The notes below the pieces were generated by a model, which searched no databases, was not told the origin of the DNA, and saw nothing but the letters and a program-made list of their open reading frames with translations. Below, piece after piece: positions 27,229 to 35,434 of a DNA stretch of 64,000 nucleotides. Source of the stretch: Paraburkholderia sp. SG-MS1. Lineage in GTDB: Bacteria > Pseudomonadota > Gammaproteobacteria > Burkholderiales > Burkholderiaceae. Within the stretch, counting starts at the first letter, position 1, and every line of letters starts with the position of its first letter. The DNA lies in assembly GCF_012275575.1 (NCBI RefSeq), contig NZ_NPIH01000276.1, positions 62,001 to 126,000 on the forward strand, in the 5' to 3' direction. Position numbers and translations under genes: made by a program.

Positions 27229-28059
27229 ATGGAAGTGCTTTTCCGCGAATGCGACGGCGGCAGCCTTGGACGACCTGAGGTGCTTGCCAAAGTAATTGAC
27301 AGCATTGGAAGCGAACAGTTTGCCTCGACGCTGTTGAGTTTGTTAAATTCGATCAGCGGTGCTGATCACTGCGCGGGATTTCAGTTCGAAAATGACAGCA
27401 TCCATTCGTTGTTGATAGAGAGTCTTCAGAAAAGTGAGTCGGCGATCACGTACGCTTCTCGTTATTTCAAGGAAGGGTTGTGGCGCAAAGATCCAGCCAT
27501 CTCGGCGGTGCGTGGCAGGTTGAGCGGCGCAGGCGCGGGCCTGATCCATGCCGATATCAACGACCGGTCGTACGACGAGATCAAAGCTTACATATTTCCC
27601 CGCGTGCGTGATCGGATACTCTTGTGCCGACGTCTTGAAAATTCGATTATAGGCGTCAGTGTTGTCTGCACGGACCCCAATCAGTCTTTTAGTGACGACG
27701 CTGTTCAACAGCTCGCAGCAGTTTCCAATATTCTCGTTTCGAGCTTGATCAAGCACGTGACCATGTCAGCGTCAAGGTCTGGTGTATCAACTGCGCTGAG
27801 CAGTCTTTCCGAGATCGAGCGTTGCCTGATTGCACGAAGCAATCTGCCGCGGCGTGAATCAGAGGTTTGTGCACGCGTCCTCTATGGCGTGTCGTCGCTG
27901 GGCATCTCTCTTGATCTTGGCATTGGAGAAGAGAGCGTCAAGACCTACAGAAAGCGTGCATACCAGCGGCTAGGTATCGGCTGCGAACGGGAGTTGCTCC
28001 GCTGGTATCTTGCAAATTGGAGTGCATGGGCTAACCCACGGCTTGGTGCCGCTGCCTGA
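27229..28059 (+). CDS. LuxR-type (LuxR/GerE HTH) transcriptional regulator
   Basis: A 276-residue protein with an unclassified N-terminal sensor region (about residues 10-180, GAF-like in layout) and a C-terminal LuxR/GerE helix-turn-helix at about 195-262 (LPRRESEVCARVL; DLGIGEESVKTYRKRAYQRL). A clear AGGAGAC ribosome site precedes the ATG. It is not an obvious acyl-homoserine-lactone receptor: the usual tryptophan/tyrosine cluster is not seen. LuxR dimers bind 18-20 bp dyads like the repeated element of this region, so it is my preferred candidate for its activator (inference). An effector would be a pathway substrate. Confidence 0.85.
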   Translation: MEVLFRECDGGSLGRPEVLAKVIDSIGSEQFASTLLSLLNSISGADHCAGFQFENDSIHSLLIESLQKSESAITYASRYFKEGLWRKDPAISAVRGRLSGAGAGLIHADINDRSYDEIKAYIFPRVRDRILLCRRLENSIIGVSVVCTDPNQSFSDDAVQQLAAVSNILVSSLIKHVTMSASRSGVSTALSSLSEIERCLIARSNLPRRESEVCARVLYGVSSLGISLDLGIGEESVKTYRKRAYQRLGIGCERELLRWYLANWSAWANPRLGAAA

Positions 28060-28125
28060 GCTATCATCGGATGTCGATGAGGCTATGGCCCCCAAGCCAG
28101 CAATGTATTAACCGATTTTCATGTC

Positions 28126-28609
28126 CGATCCAAGAAGCGTAGGTCGGCTAGTATTGGGTCAACGACAAAACCGCGCTCGATCTCACCAGTATTGCGGCGC
28201 TTTGGCTGATCTACATTTCGCTTATCTATGAGAGATGCCTTCCAGCGGAGAAAATCATTTCGCCGCAGCCAAGGTTTTTTCTGGCGTAACGCACGGGTGC
28301 GCTCGAATCGAGGGCGGCTTTTTCCATTATCAAGACCGTGTCATATTTTACGCAACGGCTTGCCGCACAAAGCGCGTATGCGCCCCACTGCACTGTTCCA
28401 CCCGGAATGGTTAAGAGCTGTACCGTCGATGTGGGACGCATGTAAATCAGAAGTTTCCGCGAGTCTATGCCCTTGGGCCGTAGCAGGATCCCCCAGATCG
28501 ACGGCGCCCTGCCTCCCGGAGAATCCATAGGTCTCCATGACGACAGACGTGTCCTCAATGGCGATATATACCCATTGTGTTTAATCTGGAAGGTCGTGTC
28601 CGGCGTCAA
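28126..28609 (-). pseudogene. Truncated alpha/beta hydrolase copy
   Basis: The minus-strand translation (LLIYMRPTSTVQLLTIPG; WGAYALCAASRCVKYDTVLI) matches residues about 1-120 of the intact hydrolase at 23975-25156, but stops before the nucleophile serine. Past a deletion, the DNA near 28140-28200 matches the later NTGEIERGFVV region. The catalytic core is missing, so it is not functional. It lies between the LuxR gene and the second P450. Confidence 0.8.
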
Positions 28610-28649
28610 GGCGTCTTTCCGGTGAGTGTTTCCGATGCCTCAAACGAAT

Positions 28650-29885
28650 TTATCGCCCCCAAATTAGCGGGACCGAGCGCACGCCGTACACCGAACCGCT
28701 ATCGTAGTACGGAATCTCGGATGCAGGGACGCCGAGCGCAAGATTGGGCAGCCGCTTCCAGATCGAATCATGCACCAGTTCCAGCTCGCATTTGCTCAAC
28801 GCAGCGCCAGTACATCGATGGATACCGCCACCGAAGGCCATGTGGTTCCGTGCATTTTTTCGGGTGAGGTCAAGGCGATCGGCATTGGGGAAAATTGACT
28901 CGTCGCGATCGCCAACGCTGTTCAATAAGATGACGCCTTCGCCAGCCTTGATCTGCTGGCCGGCGATCTCCATATCCTCGACGGCTACACGGCGACGGCC
29001 AGTGTGCGTGACCGACAGGTATCGGAGCAATTCGTCTACCGCGTTAGTTACGAAAGCTGCATCCCGGTTAGTTCGCAACAATTCGGCTTGGTCTGGATGA
29101 TGCAATAGCGCGATCGTGCTCAACGCGATCATGTTCGCGGTCGTTTCATGACCCGCGATCAGAATGAAGCGTGCCATCTCGATCACTTCCTTCCGCGACA
29201 GCAGGCCCGGCTTAAGCTGCTCTTCGACTAACCGGCTGACTAGATCGTTATCGGGCCTCGCTTGCTTGATATCGATCAGGTGTTCCATGTAGTCGTAGAG
29301 CTCTTTCGCAGCACTCGCGGCCTCTTCTGAAGACGCGGTAGTGGAAGTGCAAACGTTGCTTTTTTCGCTGAAGTACTCACGGTCGCCAAACGGAACTCCT
29401 AGCATTTCGCAGATGACCATCGTGGGAATGGGAAGTGCAAAATCTTTAACCAGATCAAAGGTTGGTCCGTTGGCGATAATGTTGTCGATTAGAGATTCAA
29501 TCTTCTGCTTGATCGCCGGGCGCATTTCTTCAACTCGTTTAGTTGAGAAGTCGCGCAACAGCATCTTCTTTTGCACTGCGTGCTCTGCACCATCCATCGT
29601 GCGCAGATTCCGGTCCTTGCCGATGGATTGCTTATACGCAGCACTTTTCTCAGGATAGCCGGGGCGAGTCGGATCTGCGCTCAATCGATTGTCATTGAGC
29701 GCGGTGCGTACTGTTTCGTATTCTGTGAATACCCATGCATCCACACCATCCCACTGCTTGATGCGCGCGACGCCGCCTTCTGCACGCATCTTCAATAGAG
29801 CCGGCGGAGGATCTAAAGGGTGCTCCGGATCGCGTGCGGGCGGGAAGATCGGGAAGTTTTGAATCGGACATTCTGGCGTTTTCAT
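28650..29885 (-). CDS. Cytochrome P450 (second of two)
   Basis: A 411-residue soluble P450 from a different subfamily than the one at 18.4-19.7 kb. I-helix AGHETT is at 244-249, ExxR at E285-R288, and the haem cysteine is C358 in MAFGGGIHRCTGAAL, with LSK in place of the common LAR after it. N-terminal PPARDPEHPLDPPPAL is typical of actinobacterial/proteobacterial CYP105-like forms. It follows a NIPSNAP-family gene by 72 bases on the same strand, so the two are probably one unit. Substrate unknown. Confidence 0.93.
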   Translation of the reverse strand: MKTPECPIQNFPIFPPARDPEHPLDPPPALLKMRAEGGVARIKQWDGVDAWVFTEYETVRTALNDNRLSADPTRPGYPEKSAAYKQSIGKDRNLRTMDGAEHAVQKKMLLRDFSTKRVEEMRPAIKQKIESLIDNIIANGPTFDLVKDFALPIPTMVICEMLGVPFGDREYFSEKSNVCTSTTASSEEAASAAKELYDYMEHLIDIKQARPDNDLVSRLVEEQLKPGLLSRKEVIEMARFILIAGHETTANMIALSTIALLHHPDQAELLRTNRDAAFVTNAVDELLRYLSVTHTGRRRVAVEDMEIAGQQIKAGEGVILLNSVGDRDESIFPNADRLDLTRKNARNHMAFGGGIHRCTGAALSKCELELVHDSIWKRLPNLALGVPASEIPYYDSGSVYGVRSVPLIWGR

Positions 29886-29957
29886 CTTGCGTCTCTCATA
29901 GTATTCAGATTAGACAGTCACCCACCTAAGCGCGTTGATCGCCGGTAGCATGGGAGC

Positions 29958-30254
29958 TCATGCCGTTACTACGGGTACCTGCTCAAAAAGGGTAAGCGTC
30001 TCATGGGCAACTATCTCCCACTTGTCGGTAGAATGCTCAGCGAATGCCGGATCGGCGAGCGCGGCCTGCAGTGCATTTGGGTTCGGCAACTCCCAAAGGT
30101 CAATAACAGTATTGAGGTCGCCTGAAATACTCGAGAAGCACCCGATCAACTTCCATCCGTGCCTGGCCTGGAGGGGAGCCATGACCGCGAGCCGATTCTT
30201 GAAAGCTTGCAGCTTTCCCGGGTGAAGTTTGATCAGAGCGTGAAGAAAAACCAT
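29958..30254 (-). CDS. NIPSNAP-family small protein upstream of P450
   Basis: A 98-residue protein of the NIPSNAP/dimeric alpha-beta-barrel type (MVFLHALIKLHPGKL start; LQARHGWKLIGCFSS; VIDLWELPNPNALQAAL). Such proteins are found in aromatic and terpenoid catabolic clusters with roles such as isomerases or accessory factors, mostly undefined. ATG 30254 has AGGAGT seven bases upstream and is preferred over the longer frame to 30335. It is one of two NIPSNAP genes in the region; the other is at 35435. Confidence 0.75.
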   Translation of the reverse strand: MVFLHALIKLHPGKLQAFKNRLAVMAPLQARHGWKLIGCFSSISGDLNTVIDLWELPNPNALQAALADPAFAEHSTDKWEIVAHETLTLFEQVPVVTA

Positions 30255-30924
30255 GTGTAGCACTCCTATTACCAGCGACGAACTCGAAAGCGAAGATGGG
30301 AAAATCATCCTCTCTATGAAGTTAACCAAATTCAAAAAGATCGGTCAGTCCCTGTCAAAGGTGACCGAGTTCAATTGCACTTTGGTCGCAACTATGTTTC
30401 GCGAGCGCACATGCGGTAACTGTGTATATGAGTCGCTGATTCATACTCCCGCAAACTACTTCGGCACAATCTTGAGACGTTACAGGGCCGTGCCGACTAC
30501 GGGTGGTTTGATGCGCTTCCGCAGTACAGTCGGCCCGCTTCCCCAACCGTTCCTGACGGGTTCCGCGGGCGATTTGAGGCGCACTTTTCGCGTTGCGGGT
30601 GCAGGTTGCAATCGTATTGGGCTTTGAACGCCGTTGCGACGGCACACGCTATTCGGCGATGGAGTCGCAGCTCGGCCCGATGCCAATGTATGCGATCTAG
30701 CGACATACTTCGTCCGAAGGGCATGACCAGAATGGAAGCGCTGCACCGCTGGGACCGTGCAGCGTGGAAAGCTGCGCTGCTCGACGCCCTATGCACGTGG
30801 CAGCATCGCGGCACGCCCCGCCGGGCGTCTCTCGAACCACCGCCAGCGAAAATAGGCGGCGTAGTTTCACCCTACACTTCTTATTCTAGATCGATGCTGT
30901 GTGGTTAGCTGCCCGGCCTTCGCT
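30255..30924. other. Region between NIPSNAP gene and MHS carrier
   Basis: About 670 bases, no convincing gene on either strand. It holds a weak candidate operator (copy H, 30342-30367) upstream of the NIPSNAP/P450 unit. Confidence 0.4.
30342..30367 (-). promoter_or_regulatory. Shared GTCCCC-type operator, copy H (weak)
   Basis: On the minus strand GTCACC-N6-AGGGAC is followed by T, GAC, so spacing and the trailing GAC match, but two half-site positions differ. It lies about 90 bases upstream of the NIPSNAP start. Listed because that P450 unit otherwise lacks a copy. Confidence 0.3.
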
Positions 30925-32256
30925 CTAAACGGCCGTCGGCTTTTCCTTTTCTCTCACGCGATATCGCCTTACCTCCACTAAAAGGGGGGCACTTTCCTTA
31001 AGTGTCAGTGCCGTGAGGATTGAAGCAACCGCCGACCCAACAACGAGGTATGCAGGCGCTATCTTTACCCCCGTCGACTCAATCAGAAACATAGCAACAT
31101 ACGGAGTGGGTCCTGCAAAAACCGCAATTGCGACGTTATACCCGATATTGAAACCACTAAGCCGACGCGCAGTGTTAAATACCTCAGTCATAGCAGTCAG
31201 GGAGGCGACCTGATACGCGGCGAAGATAGCAGCAAGAGTGATGGACGTGATCAGCGAAAGTACGACATTACTCGCCGACAGGATCATGAAGGCTGGAACA
31301 GGTACGATCATCAGGAGCAGAAGGCTGGCAAACATCGTGGGCCGCCGCCCAAAATTGTCGGATAAACGCCCGGCATACGGGAGCACGACGATGGCTGCGA
31401 GAAGCACGGCAGACATCACCCACTGAGCCGAAATGGCGTCCAGCCTTCCAACCCGATAGAGGTATGTTTGCAGGTACACCATAATTACATATGTCCCAAC
31501 GGACAAGCAGGCCATTAGTCCAATTACCTGCAAGATAATGCGCCAGTCCTGCTGAAGACTGCTCGAGAGCGGATTGTGCTCTAATGCATCTGCATCCCGC
31601 AGTCGTTGGAATTGGGTCGACTCATTCAACTTCGACCGCATCCACAGCGCAATAAATGCCGTGGGTAGTGCAACCAGAAAAGGCACGCGCCATCCCCATG
31701 CGTGGAATGCTGAGTTGCCTAAACCGGCTCGCAAGCCGCTAAGGAGAAGCGAGGCAAAGAGCAATCCGACATACGATGTCTGCGGCACGATGCTTATATA
31801 GCGACCGCGTTCGTGCGCGGGCGTCGACTCGGCAAGATAGGCCGCCGCCCCACCATATTCGCCGCCGGCAGCGATCCCCTGCACGATGCGCAAAGTCAGA
31901 AGCAGAATCGGCGCGAGAATCCCTACCTGACTATAGGTAGGCAATATTCCAATCGCAGCGCTTGACACACCAGTCAGTGTCACAATCACAGTGAGTATGC
32001 GCTTGCGCCCCCAACGATCGCCAATGTGCCCGAAAAGAATGCCGCCGAGGGGGCGGAAAAAGTACGCTACTGCAAATACGGCGAAGGCCTGTAACAGATG
32101 GACGCCAGAATCATTGCCTGGGAAGAAGGCTCCGCTTAGCTCCGCTGCAACATAGGCATAGACCACAAAGTCATACCACTCGAACGCATTTCCCACCGAG
32201 ATTGCAACTAGTTGTGCCGGACTCAGTTTCGATGCTGCAGACTGCGATTTCTCCAC
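30925..32256 (-). CDS. MHS-family MFS transporter (organic acid/proton symporter)
   Basis: A 443-residue twelve-helix carrier of the metabolite:H+ symporter branch. It shows the family opening AISVGNAFEWYDFVVYAY, motif A GHIGDRWGRKRIL, and AAGGEYGGAAAYLAESTP in helix 5. Translation most likely starts at GTG 32256 with GGAGA upstream. It lies about 80 bases after the oxygenase reductase on the same strand, so it may import the substrate of that VOC/reductase unit. Confidence 0.9.
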   Translation of the reverse strand: MEKSQSAASKLSPAQLVAISVGNAFEWYDFVVYAYVAAELSGAFFPGNDSGVHLLQAFAVFAVAYFFRPLGGILFGHIGDRWGRKRILTVIVTLTGVSSAAIGILPTYSQVGILAPILLLTLRIVQGIAAGGEYGGAAAYLAESTPAHERGRYISIVPQTSYVGLLFASLLLSGLRAGLGNSAFHAWGWRVPFLVALPTAFIALWMRSKLNESTQFQRLRDADALEHNPLSSSLQQDWRIILQVIGLMACLSVGTYVIMVYLQTYLYRVGRLDAISAQWVMSAVLLAAIVVLPYAGRLSDNFGRRPTMFASLLLLMIVPVPAFMILSASNVVLSLITSITLAAIFAAYQVASLTAMTEVFNTARRLSGFNIGYNVAIAVFAGPTPYVAMFLIESTGVKIAPAYLVVGSAVASILTALTLKESAPLLVEVRRYRVREKEKPTAV

Positions 32257-32338
32257 GACGTCTCCTTGCTCTGCGTTTTTTAGTTAGTCTCTAATACAGA
32301 TGTCCCTCCTTACAGCCTGACGACCAGCCAGCCACAGC

Positions 32339-33298
32339 TCACAGATCAAGCACGAGTACGGTACTTCTGGATCCGGAGCAGCAGATGGTCATCTGGTCAT
32401 TGGCCTCATGCTCGTCTTTGGACAGATACACGTCGCGATGATCGGGCGTCCCTTCCAGCACGCGCGTCACGCACTCTCCGCAGGTCCCTTCGAGACACGA
32501 ATACGACACCTGGACCTTCTTTTCCAGCAAGGTATCCAGAATCGTCTCTCCCGGCTTGATCTGAAACTCTTTCATGCTTCGGGCCAGCTTCACCGTGAAC
32601 CCCCCCTCGTTGGCCGGCGCCTCCTTAGCCGAGAAGTATTCCAGGTGAACCGTACCGTCCGGGCGACCCACCGTCGCGGCCTCGAAAGCATCCAGCATCG
32701 GCTGCGGACCGCAGCAGTACAGGTGCGTCGACGCCGGCACGCTTTGCGCAAGCGAGCTGATATCTAACATCTGCGCGCCCGGTTCGCCATCGAATACGAA
32801 CCTGATCTTATTCGCGTACGCTTCGTCCGAGAGATGCTCGATGAACGCCGCGTGTTGACGTGTGCGCGCGCAGTACACCATCTCCCATGAGCGCCCTAGG
32901 GACTCGAGGCGCTCTGCCATGCAGAGGATCGGCGTAATGCCAATTCCCCCGGCAATCAGCACGGTATGCGACGCATCCTCGTCCAACGGAAAGTTGTTGT
33001 GCGGTGAACCGATATTCAACTTGTCGCCGACCGCCAGCGTGGCGTGCATGTAGCTCGAGCCGCCCCGCCCATTCTGACTGTTTGCCACGCCGATCACATA
33101 CCGGTCACGCTCTGCCTGCGGATTGCAGAGGGAATAGCTGCGCACCATTCCGTTGGGCAGATGCACGTCAATGTGCGCGCCGGCAGTGAAGCCCGGCAGC
33201 GTTCCGCCATCGGCGCGGCGCAACTCAAACACCGAGATATCCGCCGTCTCCCGCCTCACCGAGGCGATCACCACTTCAATAAGATTAGAACTATTCAT
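32339..33298 (-). CDS. Phthalate-dioxygenase-reductase-type FMN/[2Fe-2S] electron-transfer protein
   Basis: A 319-residue NADH:acceptor reductase of the VanB/PDR family. The order is an FMN-binding barrel (RSYSLCNP, residues 53-60), an NAD domain (IAGGIGITPILC near 115-126; YCCGPQPML near 194) and a C-terminal plant-type [2Fe-2S] domain with C268, C273, C276 and C306 or C307. Such proteins feed Rieske oxygenases, and fused versions feed CYP116B P450s. No Rieske oxygenase subunit is present, but two P450s without ferredoxins are, so it may be their donor (inference). It follows the VOC gene by 47 bases. Confidence 0.9.
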   Translation of the reverse strand: MNSSNLIEVVIASVRRETADISVFELRRADGGTLPGFTAGAHIDVHLPNGMVRSYSLCNPQAERDRYVIGVANSQNGRGGSSYMHATLAVGDKLNIGSPHNNFPLDEDASHTVLIAGGIGITPILCMAERLESLGRSWEMVYCARTRQHAAFIEHLSDEAYANKIRFVFDGEPGAQMLDISSLAQSVPASTHLYCCGPQPMLDAFEAATVGRPDGTVHLEYFSAKEAPANEGGFTVKLARSMKEFQIKPGETILDTLLEKKVQVSYSCLEGTCGECVTRVLEGTPDHRDVYLSKDEHEANDQMTICCSGSRSTVLVLDL

Positions 33299-33345
33299 GA
33301 TCTGAATCCCACATCAATTACAGTAAAGCCGGTTTGCTAGCACTT

Positions 33346-33981
33346 TTACCGGGTATAGCGCTGGCGTGTTTCCCGAATCAGCTCACGCAGGGCCGTTGGC
33401 ACATCGCGACCTTCTCTCTGTGCGGCATCCTTGCAACTCACCCATTGCGCCAGATCCTGGTAGCCTTGCTCAGTGTGACGATTCCACTGTTTGTCCAGCG
33501 GCGTCGTGATCTCCAGACGATGTCCGCTGGGGTCGTGAAAATAGATGCTCAGAATCAGTCCTTTATGATCGGTCGGACCAATGACCGGCACGCCATTCAC
33601 CTTAAGCCACTCGTACCACGCCAACACCTCTTCGCGGTCTCTGGCCTGTAGCGCAATGTGATTGAAGATGTCATAGGCCAGATGGCTCGACTTGGATGGC
33701 TCAGGAATGCCCGGCGCCTCAAAGAATGCGATGGTCGACCCATCGGCCATACGGAAAAAAATGTGGAAATACGGAATATCATCGCCGGTCGAGGGAATGC
33801 GTTCGTCAAACACCGTACTGGCCAACTCCATGCCCATGATCCGGGTGTAGAAGTCGGCCGTTGCCGCCACGTCGTGAGTGACGTAGGCTGCATGATTCAG
33901 CATCTGCGGTGTCAGCCCCGGATTGCGCGGGCGCGGTGAGTCGGGGGACGTCTGATCAGTTGCAAGTGTCTCGGTAGCCAT
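33346..33981 (-). CDS. VOC-family (glyoxalase/extradiol dioxygenase-like) metalloprotein
   Basis: A 211-residue vicinal-oxygen-chelate protein with paired beta-alpha-beta-beta-beta modules at about residues 27-90 and 103-160. Candidate metal ligands are H30 (LNHAAYVT), H108 (FNHIAL) and E157 (HRLEIT), the pattern of glyoxalases and type I extradiol dioxygenases. The last 50 residues are a helical extension. ATG 33981 is chosen over the long frame to 34185 because homologous text starts there. Operator copy E ends 51 bases upstream. Two broken copies exist at 25.3 and 34.3 kb. Ring cleavage is possible but not shown. Confidence 0.83.
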   Translation of the reverse strand: MATETLATDQTSPDSPRPRNPGLTPQMLNHAAYVTHDVAATADFYTRIMGMELASTVFDERIPSTGDDIPYFHIFFRMADGSTIAFFEAPGIPEPSKSSHLAYDIFNHIALQARDREEVLAWYEWLKVNGVPVIGPTDHKGLILSIYFHDPSGHRLEITTPLDKQWNRHTEQGYQDLAQWVSCKDAAQREGRDVPTALRELIRETRQRYTR

Positions 33982-34032
33982 TTGAATGAACCTTTCGTGA
34001 GGGTGTGTCCATGGTAGGCAACTCCGCTTCAT

Positions 34033-34058
34033 ATGGCTGTCCCCCACGACAGGGACAC
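34033..34058 (-). promoter_or_regulatory. Shared GTCCCC-type operator, copy E
   Basis: On the minus strand GTGTCCCT-N6-GGGGAC-A-G keeps all invariant positions except one C. It ends 51 bases before the VOC start, and a TACCAT -10-like word lies about 20 bases beyond it. It would control the VOC, reductase and perhaps MHS carrier genes. Confidence 0.6.
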
Positions 34059-34284
34059 CAGTACGCGTGCGTCCCTGACTGCCTTGACGGCGCCCTCGGT
34101 CGGACTGCAGGTTTGGTTCTTCGATACGGCCGCCGAAGTCGTCCAGGCATTCTCCGATAGAGACAGACCTGCATGAGCGGCCCACGCACAGTTGGTTTGA
34201 ATGTAAGCAGCGCTACAGCGCAGGACCACATAACCGGATGGAACTCACCACTGAGACTCACCGACCAACGATTGCCTCCCCTAA

Positions 34285-34590
34285 CCCTCACTCCCGGGCA
34301 ACCTCCAGTCGTTGCTGCTACCGCTGACTTCTACCCCCGTATCATGCTCATATGGGGCCACGCCTGCCGTATTCGATGGTCGTATGTCCTCCAGGTGAGC
34401 GGTTACCTCATTTCAATATTTTCTTCCGCATGACTGGCGGATCCACGCTTGCTTTTTCGACGCGCCGGGCAATCGGCCCCGGTAGTGCCGTCACATGCGG
34501 CGCATCAAATATTCACCGGTGTCGCGGTGTGCGCGAAAGATCGCGACGAGCTGATGAAATGGCAACAATTGCTCAGCACCCTTCACGGGT
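34285..34590 (+). pseudogene. Broken VOC-family gene copy (relic 2)
   Basis: Plus-strand fragments (VAATADFYPRIM; LPHFNIFFRMTGGSTLAF; further HxxxGVxVxAKDRDELMKWQ-like text) match the middle of the intact VOC protein, which reads VAATADFYTRIM and PYFHIFFRMADGSTIAFF. Several frameshifts and losses at both ends make it non-functional. It lies back-to-back with the intact gene. Confidence 0.7.
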
Positions 34591-34950
34591 TAGACCAGCG
34601 GCTTGGGCTTGCTAGCGCCCAACGACCGGGTCGGGATGGCATCGCGGTAGCCATTGCAGATCTGGATGTCGGTCGCCCTCTTGCAGAAGCCGCCGCCCAT
34701 CCCGACTCCCGCCCGCCGATGGAAATCAAAGTCACTACCATCGCGCCCGGCCCCATCAACAGGCCAATGCTTCAGGAAGCAGTGTCGGCAGGAAGTGGCA
34801 CTCAAATATATGGGCGTAGCGTCGATACCGGTAGATCGAATCAGTGATCCCGATGAGATCGCCGAGGCGGTTTGCTATCTCGTCTCGTCCGACGCTGCCT
34901 TCGTGAGCGGCGCAACCATTGATATCAACGGCGGCATGTATATGCGCTAA
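34590..34950 (+). pseudogene. SDR gene relic with internal deletion
   Basis: An N-terminal cofactor-domain piece (RLGLASAQRPGRDGIAVAIA) is followed within about 60 codons by a C-terminal SDR piece (TTIAPGPINRPML) and then, one frame over, RISDPDEIAEAVCYLVSSDA and the terminal SGATIDINGGMYMR with its stop at about 34950. The catalytic Ser-Tyr-Lys part is missing. It joins directly to VOC relic 2, suggesting a former VOC-SDR pair. Confidence 0.68.
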
Positions 34951-35434
34951 CAGCACCTCGTAAAATCGGTTCACACGACACGCGCATAGACCCCTGACTC
35001 GGGCGTTGAGCGGGGTCGGCAAGAATTCTGGTTTTGCCTCCACTGCGTCGCCCCATGTGAGTGATGGCGACCGGCATGGCGCCGGCCCCTTCGAACAAAT
35101 CGCGCGGCTACCTGACTCCACCTGTGTCAGTGCCGCGATCGCGGCACAGAGTCGGACCTCGACGTATCGTCTAAGTCTATTGGCCAGTCGTGCCAACGGG
35201 TATCGACCGGCGCGCATTGCCCGTCCCAGGAGTAATCTAGCGCTGCCTTCATTTCTTCCGGTGCGTGCGGTAACAGTGAGCATAAGTTTCAGGAAGGCAC
35301 CTGCACGATGTAAGCGATGTTGCCGGACAGTACCTGTGCCGCCAGTGCCTCCCCGGAGGGACACCCCCGTGAGAAATGAATGTCCCCCTTGGGGGGGGCA
35401 GACAACACCTATTTCCGACCCGATCATTGTCACC
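34951..35434. other. Region upstream of second NIPSNAP gene
   Basis: About 480 bases with no assignable gene, although both strands have long open frames of unlikely composition. Operator copy B lies at its right end. Confidence 0.4.
35380..35405 (+). promoter_or_regulatory. Shared GTCCCC-type operator, copy B
   Basis: ATGTCCCCCTT, eight Gs, CAGACAA. All invariant positions of the element are present and the flanking TGTC...GACA arms match copy A. It ends 29 bases before the NIPSNAP start, the shortest distance among the copies. Confidence 0.62.

Noticed and set aside
35006..35434. 143-residue N-terminal extension of the NIPSNAP protein at 35435
   Set aside because: It has no NIPSNAP resemblance and the operator-like element lies within it; the family N-terminus starts at 35435.
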